9,056 nucleotides of DNA from Butyrivibrio sp. (GTDB lineage: Bacteria > Bacillota_A > Clostridia > Lachnospirales > Lachnospiraceae), in the NCBI GenBank assembly GCA_024690635.1, contig JAILOW010000091.1, positions 1 to 9,056 on the forward strand, read 5' to 3'. Under the pieces are notes generated by a model, which was given only the letters and a program-made list of their open reading frames with translations, did not search any database and was not told the DNA's origin. The translations under genes and the position numbers were made by a program. Every line of letters starts with the position of its first letter. The first letter of the stretch is position 1. Shown here one piece after another: positions 1 through 5,286 of the stretch.

Positions 1-51
1 ACAAGTTTTTATCTACGTACAGTAATTTCGGCTGTCCGTGGATAAAAGTAC

Positions 52-80
52 TTGAATTTCCGGAGGAAAAAAGTTATATT
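52..80 (+). promoter_or_regulatory. sigma-A-type promoter of the purO-purH operon
   Basis: The -35 box TTGAAT lies at 52-57 and the -10 box TATATT at 75-80, with the ideal 17 bp spacer. A start site about 6-8 bases past the -10 box falls at 86-88, just before the first pairing strand of the riboswitch at 89. Leader transcription would thus begin with the aptamer, which supports both calls. The same two hexamers and spacer recur upstream of the UPF0340 gene in this window. The start site itself is inferred. Confidence 0.75.
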
Positions 81-85
81 ATACG

Positions 86-165
86 TGTCTGTACAACTGG
101 CGGATAAGTGGGTAACCACGTGGGAGTACAGAAATATTGAATTTGTCGACCGCCTGGGCACGATG
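86..165 (+). promoter_or_regulatory. ZTP/ZMP riboswitch aptamer (pfl motif)
   Basis: All landmark parts of the pfl/ZTP class are visible. P1 pairs CTGTAC (89-94) with GTACAG (126-131). The conserved ACTGGCGG junction sits at 96-103. P2 pairs GTGG (108-111) with CCAC (116-119) around a GTAA loop, followed by the conserved GGGAG at 122-126. A linker leads to the hallmark CCGCCTGGGC (150-159), which can lie in the loop of a short P3 stem (144-148 with 161-165, two wobbles). The pseudoknot is perfect over five pairs: GGCGG 99-103 with CCGCC 150-154. The class binds ZMP/ZTP, which accumulate when 10-formyl-THF is scarce, and usually turns genes on. The downstream genes use AICAR (ZMP) and its formylated product, which fits. 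No database search was run. Confidence 0.93.
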
Positions 166-195
166 CATATTGCATTGTGCCCGGTTTTTTATTTT
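153..195 (+). terminator. intrinsic terminator, expression platform of the ZTP riboswitch
   Basis: Bases 156-167 (GGGCACGATGCA) pair with 171-182 (TGCATTGTGCCC) in an unbroken 12 bp stem with one G-T wobble and a TAT loop. A U tract (TTTTTT at 185-190, then ATTTT) follows. The stem's left arm consumes GGGC of the hallmark CCTGGGC and the right arm of P3, and it can extend into 154-155. The ligand-stabilised pseudoknot and the terminator are therefore mutually exclusive. This predicts an ON switch: ligand bound gives read-through into purO-purH, ligand absent gives termination near 190. The mechanism is inferred from the geometry and agrees with known members of the class. Confidence 0.9.
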
Positions 196-234
196 CCGGT
201 AAATTGCAGGGCAATTTACTAGAAAATAAAAAAC
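184..234 (+). other. long imperfect palindrome overlapping the terminator U tract
   Basis: GTTTTTTATTTTC (184-196) pairs perfectly with GAAAATAAAAAAC (222-234). Across a 2 by 2 internal loop (CG / TA), GTAAATTGC (199-207) then pairs with GCAATTTAC (211-219) around an AGG loop. This gives 22 base pairs in about 51 bases. It is not a terminator on either strand, because no U run follows the stem. Its left arm is the U tract of the riboswitch terminator, so it can form only in RNA that has already read through. Possible roles are protecting or marking the read-through mRNA, an RNase III site, or preventing the terminator from re-forming. None is shown. Confidence 0.6.
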
Positions 235-253
235 GTCATAGGCATGCACACTC

Positions 254-332
254 GCGCGAAATGAAATTGTTGCTTACAGTAACCGCGCTCGGCGCAATAG
301 TTTTTGCAAGCAAAAACTAATTATATTAGTTT
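254..332 (+). other. nested inverted repeats in the purO leader
   Basis: This part of the leader, between the riboswitch and the purO start, holds three inverted repeats. First, GCGCG (254-258) with CGCGC (284-288) encloses a six-pair stem, GTTGCT (269-274) with AGTAAC (278-283). Second, AGTTTTTGC (299-307) pairs with GCAAAAACT (310-318), leaving a minimal loop. Third, AAACTAA (314-320) pairs with TTAGTTT (326-332). The second and third share bases 314-318 and cannot form together. None sequesters the purO ribosome binding site at 348-353, and none is followed by a U tract. No known riboswitch class is recognised here. Confidence 0.4.
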
Positions 333-347
333 AAGTAGATATATTAA

Positions 348-360
348 AGGAGGAATCATG
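348..360 (+). promoter_or_regulatory. Shine-Dalgarno deciding the purO start
   Basis: AGGAGG at 348-353 precedes ATG at 358 by four bases. This favours ATG 358 over the in-frame TTG at 304, which lies in the structured leader, has no binding site, and would add 18 residues unlike the family N-terminus. Confidence 0.88.
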
Positions 361-1065
361 GTAGATTTAAACAAGGAACTCGGAAGCACTTCTTATCCCG
401 GAAGGGGAATCGTCATCGGTCTTTCCGCTGACGGAAAGTATGCGGTTACTGCTTACTTTATCATGGGAAGAAGTGAGAACAGCAGAAACAGAGTATTTGT
501 AGAGGATGGCGAGGGCATAAGGACCCAGGCCTTTGATCCTTCCAAGATGGAGGATCCCAGCCTTATAATCTATGCTCCTGTGAGAGTAAGAGGAAATCAC
601 ACCATCGTTACTAACGGTGATCAGACAGATACAATTTACGATCTTATGCAGGCAGGTCAGAGCTTTGAAGAGTCTCTTAGGACCAGAGAGTTTGAACCTG
701 ATGCTCCCAACTATACACCCAGAATTTCAGGCCTTATGAATGTAAAGAACGGCAAGTATGATTTTGCTCTTTCTATCCTTAAGAGCAATCAAGGCGATCC
801 TTCAAGTTGCCAGAGATTTACATACACTTACGAAAATCCCAAGGCAGGAGAGGGGTATTTTATCCACACCTATATGGGTGACGGAAATCCCCTTCCCAGC
901 TACGAAGGCGAGCCTACACAGGTTGATATAACAGGTGATATTGATACCTTTACAACCAATGTATGGAAGTCTCTTAACGAAGATAATAAGGTATCTCTTT
1001 TCACAAGATTCATTGAGGTCGAGACAGGCAAGTACGAGTCAAGGATCATAAACAAAAACGTATGA
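358..1065 (+). CDS. purO: IMP cyclohydrolase, PurO type
   Basis: A 235-residue cytosolic enzyme predicted to close the ring of FAICAR (5-formamidoimidazole-4-carboxamide ribotide) to give IMP, the last step of purine synthesis. It resembles the PurO/IMP_cyclohyd family first described in archaea, which has an Ntn-hydrolase-like fold unrelated to the cyclohydrolase domain of bifunctional PurH. Recognisable family segments are SYPGRGIVIG (12-21), FIMGRSENSRNRVF (34-47), GNHTIVTNGDQTD (79-91) and PNYTPRISG (117-125). It is slightly longer than archaeal PurO (about 200 residues), as far as I recall, and has no signal peptide or membrane segment. The next gene, 35 bp downstream, encodes the preceding enzyme and supplies FAICAR. 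Expression should depend on the upstream ZTP riboswitch. The family call is confident; activity is inferred from family and context. Confidence 0.88.
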   Translation: MVDLNKELGSTSYPGRGIVIGLSADGKYAVTAYFIMGRSENSRNRVFVEDGEGIRTQAFDPSKMEDPSLIIYAPVRVRGNHTIVTNGDQTDTIYDLMQAGQSFEESLRTREFEPDAPNYTPRISGLMNVKNGKYDFALSILKSNQGDPSSCQRFTYTYENPKAGEGYFIHTYMGDGNPLPSYEGEPTQVDITGDIDTFTTNVWKSLNEDNKVSLFTRFIEVETGKYESRIINKNV

Positions 1066-1100
1066 TATTCTAAAAACACCGATAAATAAAGGAGAATAGA

Positions 1101-2279
1101 ATGAACGAGATTCAGCTTAAATATGGATGCAACCCCAATCAGAAGCCTTCAAGAGTATACATGGAGGATGGATCAGACCTTCCTATCGAGGTGCTGAACG
1201 GAAGACCCGGATATATCAATCTTTTGGATGCCCTCAACGGATGGCAGCTTGTTTCAGAGCTTAAAAAGGCAACAGGCCTTCCTGCAGCTACCTCCTTCAA
1301 GCATGTATCACCCGCAGGAGCAGCTGTGGGAACACCTCTTTCCGATATCGAGAAAAAGATCTACTGGGTTGAGGATCTTGGCGAATTAAGCCCCCTTGCC
1401 AACGCTTATGCAAGAGCAAGAGGCGCCGACAGAATGTCTTCCTTTGGTGATTTCATTTCCCTTTCCGATGTGTGCGATGTTGATACCGCAAAACTTGTAA
1501 AAAGAGAGGTTTCTGACGGTATTATCGCTCCCGGATATACAGATGAGGCTCTTGAGATACTTAAGGCCAAAAAGGGCGGAAATTACGCTGTAATTAAGAT
1601 TGATGAGAATTATGTTCCCGCTGAGATCGAAAAGAAGCAGGTGTTTGGTGTAACCTTTGAGCAGGGCCACAACTTCATAGAGATCGGTGAGGATATGCTT
1701 GAGAATATCGTAACCGACAATAAAGAGCTTCCTGAATCAGCCAAGATCGACCTTATCATTGCACTTATCACTCTTAAATACACACAGTCCAATTCAGTAT
1801 GTTATGTAAAGGGCGGACAGGCCATCGGTATCGGCGCAGGACAGCAGTCCAGGATCCACTGCACAAGGCTTGCAGGCTCCAAGGCTGACAACTGGTTCCT
1901 TCGTCAGGCTCCTCAGGTTCTGAACCTTCCGTTCCTTGATTCCATCAAGCGCCCCGACAGGGACAATGCCATCGATCTTTACATCGGTGCTGACTATATG
2001 GACGTTCTTGCAGAAGGCAAGTGGCAGAATATCTTTAAAGAAAAGCCCCCTGTATTTACAGAGGCTGAAAAGAGAGCATGGCTTGATAAGAACACCGACG
2101 TAGCCCTTGGCTCCGATGCATTCTTCCCCTTCGGAGACAATATCGAAAGAGCTTATAAGAGCGGCGTTAAGTATGTGGCTCAGCCCGGCGGATCAGTAAG
2201 AGATGATAACGTTATCGAGGCTGCAAACAGCCATGACATGGTAATGGCATTTACAGGTCTTCGTCTCTTCCATCACTGA
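1101..2279 (+). CDS. purH: AICAR transformylase (phosphoribosylaminoimidazolecarboxamide formyltransferase), stand-alone
   Basis: A 392-residue cytosolic enzyme predicted to transfer a formyl group from 10-formyl-tetrahydrofolate to AICAR (ZMP), giving FAICAR. It matches only the transformylase part of PurH. The MGS-like IMP cyclohydrolase domain that normally fills the first ~200 residues is absent, and the upstream purO supplies that step. The catalytic signature FKHVSPAGAA is at 66-75 (Lys67, His68). Other family blocks are RMSSFGDFISLSD (111-123), LKYTQSNSVCY (225-235) followed by GQAIGIGAGQQSR (239-251), GSDAFFPFGDNIE (337-349) and QPGGSVRD (361-368), with a C-terminal TGLRLFHH. AAAGGAG at 1088-1094 sets the start. 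Both genes should share the ZTP-controlled transcript. No good terminator follows directly; the shared hairpin at 2409-2453 may serve. Confidence 0.93.
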   Translation: MNEIQLKYGCNPNQKPSRVYMEDGSDLPIEVLNGRPGYINLLDALNGWQLVSELKKATGLPAATSFKHVSPAGAAVGTPLSDIEKKIYWVEDLGELSPLANAYARARGADRMSSFGDFISLSDVCDVDTAKLVKREVSDGIIAPGYTDEALEILKAKKGGNYAVIKIDENYVPAEIEKKQVFGVTFEQGHNFIEIGEDMLENIVTDNKELPESAKIDLIIALITLKYTQSNSVCYVKGGQAIGIGAGQQSRIHCTRLAGSKADNWFLRQAPQVLNLPFLDSIKRPDRDNAIDLYIGADYMDVLAEGKWQNIFKEKPPVFTEAEKRAWLDKNTDVALGSDAFFPFGDNIERAYKSGVKYVAQPGGSVRDDNVIEAANSHDMVMAFTGLRLFHH

Positions 2280-2395
2280 TAAAACCGATTATAAACAGAG
2301 TATTAAAGAGATAAAATTTTTAATAATATTAAGTACATAATGATGTTTTGGCGTTCGGAATACCGTATAATTTCTATATATGGTACTGTATGCTG
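2280..2395. other. AT-rich convergent intergenic gap, no gene seen
   Basis: This is the AT-rich spacer between purH and the terminator of the converging UPF0340 gene. It holds one nine-pair inverted repeat (TACCGTATA 2361-2369 with TATATGGTA 2377-2385, one wobble). A perfect TATAAT at 2366-2371 lies within it, but without a convincing -35 box. I see no coding region with a ribosome binding site. Confidence 0.5.
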
Positions 2396-2453
2396 AAAAC
2401 AAAATAAAAAAGAGATAGAGAGAACAGGTATCGCCTTGTTCCTCTATCTCTTT
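2396..2453 (-). terminator. intrinsic terminator of the UPF0340 gene, possibly bidirectional
   Basis: AAAGAGATAGAG (2409-2420) pairs perfectly with CTCTATCTCTTT (2442-2453). After a bulged A at 2421 the stem continues with GAACA (2422-2426) against TGTTC (2437-2441). On the minus strand it is followed by a long U tract (the complement of 2396-2408), starting 22 bp after the UPF0340 stop codon. On the plus strand only a weak run (TTTGGTTATTT) follows, so it may also end purH transcripts, less efficiently. Confidence 0.88.
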
Positions 2454-2475
2454 GGTTATTTATAAAAGTAACGGA

Positions 2476-3039
2476 TCACATCAGATCTTCGTCGTAGATG
2501 GCTCTCTGGCCGCCTACGTATTTCGGACGATGACGGGCGCAGATAATGGGAGCCTCACCGATCTTACGAAGAGAGATCCTCATGGGTACCACAACGGCGT
2601 GCATATGCATACCGATCATGGTTCCGCCGATATCGATTCCGGCGTCTGCCATACCCTTGATGTTTTCCACAAGGACAGGATCCTTGAAGCGCTGGTAGCA
2701 TACAGTTGCAAAAGCACCGCCTGCATGGTTGGGCTGAGGAATGGCATTTACCTGCTCAAATCCAAAGCGTTCCATGGTGGAGCGTTCCACTACCAAAGCT
2801 CTGTTTAAGTGCTCGCAGCACTGAGCGGCAGCAAATATTTCATTTTCTTCCAAAACAGGAATGATGCCGTCGTATACGGCGCCTGCGGATTCCATGTTTG
2901 TGGCGGTACCGATCTGATCTCCGAGGATCTCACTGGATGAGCATCCTATTACGAAGATAGAGCCTTTTTTGAGCCTGGCACCCTGTAATATTTCACGAAC
3001 AGCCTGCTTGCTCTGACTTGTTATTTCCTGAAAATTCAT
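2476..3039 (-). CDS. UPF0340 / YwlG family protein (TIGR01440), function unknown
   Basis: A 187-residue soluble protein of the family typified by Bacillus subtilis YwlG, whose function I do not know. Conserved features include GCSSSEILGDQIGT (32-45), the cysteine pair in CCEHLNRALV (74-83), PNHAGGAF (103-110), DIGGTMIGMHMH (136-147) and ARHRPKYVGGQRA (168-180). Many conserved Cys, His and Gly residues hint at an enzyme or metal site, but this is not established. The start is ATG 3039 because GGAGG (complement of 3047-3051) lies seven bases upstream and the family N-terminus fits. The in-frame upstream ATG would add eight residues and has no binding site in front. It is a single-gene unit with its own promoter and terminator, converging on purH and divergent from the EAL gene. 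Confidence 0.88.
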   Translation of the reverse strand: MNFQEITSQSKQAVREILQGARLKKGSIFVIGCSSSEILGDQIGTATNMESAGAVYDGIIPVLEENEIFAAAQCCEHLNRALVVERSTMERFGFEQVNAIPQPNHAGGAFATVCYQRFKDPVLVENIKGMADAGIDIGGTMIGMHMHAVVVPMRISLRKIGEAPIICARHRPKYVGGQRAIYDEDLM

Positions 3040-3079
3040 TGTTTTTCCTCCGGGATGAAACATGTTTCTTCAAGGATTA

Positions 3080-3108
3080 AATATACTATATTTTCAAGGT
3101 TCATTCAA
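3080..3108 (-). promoter_or_regulatory. promoter of the UPF0340 gene with overlapping palindrome
   Basis: On the minus strand the -35 box TTGAAT (3108-3103) and -10 box TATATT (3085-3080) are 17 bp apart, giving a 5' leader of about 35 bases. The -10 box lies within the perfect inverted repeat AAATATA-C-TATATTT (3079-3093). Direct copies of TTCAAGG at 3069-3075 and 3093-3099, 24 bp apart, flank it. This may be an operator, but AT-rich palindromes around -10 boxes also arise by chance. Confidence 0.7.
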
Positions 3109-3138
3109 TTATGACACACTTATAAAAATGAGGCACAA

Positions 3139-5271
3139 ATGAGTAGGGAGACTATTAGAAACGCAAAAGAATACATACATGTGGATGAGCTTACGGGGCT
3201 TTATAATCTGAACGGAGTCTTAAGTGAGCTTCAGGGTCACGGAGAATATGCCGCAGATGCTGATTCCGTCATCATCTATCTGAATGTGATGAACTTCAAA
3301 GCCTACAACCAGAAATACGGCTTTGCAGGTGGAAATGAATTCTTAAGAGGACTTGCACAGGAGATAGAAAGGCTCTTTCCTCATGAGCTTATCGCAAGAT
3401 CAAGCGGAGACCAGTTTATAATTCTGGCAAAGTCCCTAGATGATACCGAGATTACCTTCAGGCTTGCAGCTTTAAGGGATACGGTGTCCAAGTATGAGAA
3501 AGCCCTTAAGATGCGCCTTAAGGCAGGCATATACCTGGCAAACGGAAAAGAGGATGATCCGGTGGTAATGATCGACAGGGCAAAAATGGCCTGCGATGAG
3601 ATCATCAAGGTATATGACAAGGATTATAATTTCTATGATGAGGGCATCAGCAAGCGTAATGAGCTAAGGCAATACGTTATAGACAATTTCGAGACTGCTT
3701 TCCAGCAAAAGTACTTCACCGTTTACTATCAGAAAGAGGTAAGAGCGCTTACTTGCAAGGTTTGCGGATACGAAGCCCTTGCAAGATGGATAGATCCTGA
3801 TCTTGGAGTTATCTCTCCTGCCATCTTTATCGAGGTCCTTGAGAGTGTTCACCTTATAAACAAGCTGGATATCTACATAATCGACCGTGTCTGCTCGGAT
3901 CTAAGAGATGACCTTGACAGCGGCTGCGTGGTATCTCCTGTTTCCGTAAACCTCTCGCAGCTTGACTTTGAGCTGTGCGATATAAAAGCAGAGATAGATA
4001 AATGCAGAGAAAAATATGATATTCCCGTAGATCTTTTACATATTGAGATAACAGAGAGCGCCATAGCTTCAGGACAGGCATTCCTCGGAGATCAGATAAA
4101 GAGATTCAGGGATGCGGGCTATCAGGTCTGGATGGATGATTTCGGCGCAGGCTACAGCTCTTTAAATAACCTGAAACTCTACGATTTTGATGTCCTTAAG
4201 ATCGATATGAACTTCCTAAGGGAGTTTGAGACCAACAAAAAGTCCCATGTCATCATAGGAACCATAGTAAATATGGCAAAAGAGCTTGGAATCCATACCC
4301 TTGCAGAGGGTGTTGAGACCAAGGAACAGTACGACTTCCTTAGAAGGATCGGCTGTGAAAAGCTCCAGGGTTACTACTTTGGAAAGCCTACTCCCGTTTC
4401 CCAGATCGACAGACAAGATCTTACGGAAGATAAGTGCGAAGATTACAGATGGGGCACTTACTATGACAGGATCGGAGATATAAACGTGCTTGGAACCACG
4501 CCTCTTAGGAAAAAGAAGCTTGATGTGTTCAGTAATCTCCCTATAGGTATAGTGGAGCTAAAGGACGAGCGCGAACTCTCTTTTCTGTATGCCAATACAG
4601 CCTACCAGATGATGCTTTATACTCTTGGCTTTTCAAACACAATTCAGGCGGACGAATATTATTCCAATCCGGACATTCCGGAGGTAAAAGATTTTTTGAA
4701 GGCGCTGCAAGCTGCTGAAAAAGCCGGTGACTCAAGGGCAGAGGTATTTGTTACCACAAACGGTAGCGTGGTAAATACAAAGATCAGATTTTTATACAGA
4801 TATGCCGACAAGGCTGCATTCGCGCTGGTTTCAAGAAATATGACCTTCGAAAGAGCCAATAATACTGATGAAAGCCTGAGCGTAGCCATGACGCATATGT
4901 TCAGCCAGTATTTCAGGGTGGATCTTTTTGATGAGGACGGAACGGTTGAAAACATTTATCTCAACGGCGATCAGACCAGGGTTGCGGACATAGAGCCTGA
5001 TGCAAAGAGAGCAGTTGAGATATATTCCAACATGTATCTGTATCCCGATGACAGGGAACGCTTTAGAAAGTTTTACGACATTTCCACAGTTAACGAAAGG
5101 CTTAAAAAAGCCGGTGGAAAGTACCTTGTTGACTATTACCACTCTGCAATACCCGGAGAAGGTGGAAGAATGCAGATGTACATGCTCCTTCCTTTCTATT
5201 ACAATGATAGATGGAAATACATTTCATGCTGCAGATACGCAGATGAAATTTCAGGTGACATCTGGAAGTAA
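3139..5271 (+). CDS. cyclic-di-GMP phosphodiesterase: degenerate GGDEF, intact EAL, C-terminal PAS-like modules
   Basis: A 710-residue protein with no signal peptide or membrane segment, so probably cytosolic. Residues about 10-165 form a GGDEF fold: DELTGLYN at 16-23 is kept, but the signature reads SGDQF (89-93) and the metal-binding Asp is Asn49 (LNVMNFK), so cyclase activity is unlikely. The RxxD inhibitory site is absent. Residues about 180-430 form an EAL domain with the expected catalytic residues: Glu212 (EALAR), Asn271, Glu303, Asp333-Asp334 (DDFGAGYSSL), Lys354, Glu390 (AEGVET) and Gln410. It should hydrolyse c-di-GMP to pGpG. The rest holds two PAS-like segments (about 461-570, LPIGIVELKDERELSFLYAN; about 590-700), probably sensory. 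Sensors at the C-terminus are the reverse of the usual order. The ribosome binding site is weak (GAGG 3130-3133). addB begins 15 bp downstream. Confidence 0.9.
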   Translation: MSRETIRNAKEYIHVDELTGLYNLNGVLSELQGHGEYAADADSVIIYLNVMNFKAYNQKYGFAGGNEFLRGLAQEIERLFPHELIARSSGDQFIILAKSLDDTEITFRLAALRDTVSKYEKALKMRLKAGIYLANGKEDDPVVMIDRAKMACDEIIKVYDKDYNFYDEGISKRNELRQYVIDNFETAFQQKYFTVYYQKEVRALTCKVCGYEALARWIDPDLGVISPAIFIEVLESVHLINKLDIYIIDRVCSDLRDDLDSGCVVSPVSVNLSQLDFELCDIKAEIDKCREKYDIPVDLLHIEITESAIASGQAFLGDQIKRFRDAGYQVWMDDFGAGYSSLNNLKLYDFDVLKIDMNFLREFETNKKSHVIIGTIVNMAKELGIHTLAEGVETKEQYDFLRRIGCEKLQGYYFGKPTPVSQIDRQDLTEDKCEDYRWGTYYDRIGDINVLGTTPLRKKKLDVFSNLPIGIVELKDERELSFLYANTAYQMMLYTLGFSNTIQADEYYSNPDIPEVKDFLKALQAAEKAGDSRAEVFVTTNGSVVNTKIRFLYRYADKAAFALVSRNMTFERANNTDESLSVAMTHMFSQYFRVDLFDEDGTVENIYLNGDQTRVADIEPDAKRAVEIYSNMYLYPDDRERFRKFYDISTVNERLKKAGGKYLVDYYHSAIPGEGGRMQMYMLLPFYYNDRWKYISCCRYADEISGDIWK

Positions 5272-5286
5272 CAGGCGGAGTAAGGT

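Noticed and set aside
3..107. Open frame at the left edge that could be the tail of an upstream gene
   Set aside because: It runs through the promoter and the riboswitch P1 and junction, has no recognisable motif, and its stop at 105-107 falls within the aptamer. A tail ending at TAA 43-45 in another frame is equally possible, so nothing can be called.
304..357. N-terminal extension of purO from TTG 304
   Set aside because: No ribosome binding site; the sequence belongs to inverted repeats of the leader. ATG 358 has AGGAGG and gives the family N-terminus.
2366..2453. Small RNA from the perfect TATAAT at 2366 to the hairpin at 2453
   Set aside because: No acceptable -35 box or extended -10 is present, and the plus-strand U tract is weak. 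The AT-rich spacer makes a chance TATAAT likely.
2452..2808. Plus-strand frame of 118 codons
   Set aside because: It is antisense to the UPF0340 gene, starts inside the terminator, has no binding site and matches no family.
3128..3142. Four-codon ORF (ATGAGGCACAAATGA) overlapping the EAL start
   Set aside because: No binding site of its own. Its first bases form part of the weak binding site of the EAL gene, so a coupling role is not supported.
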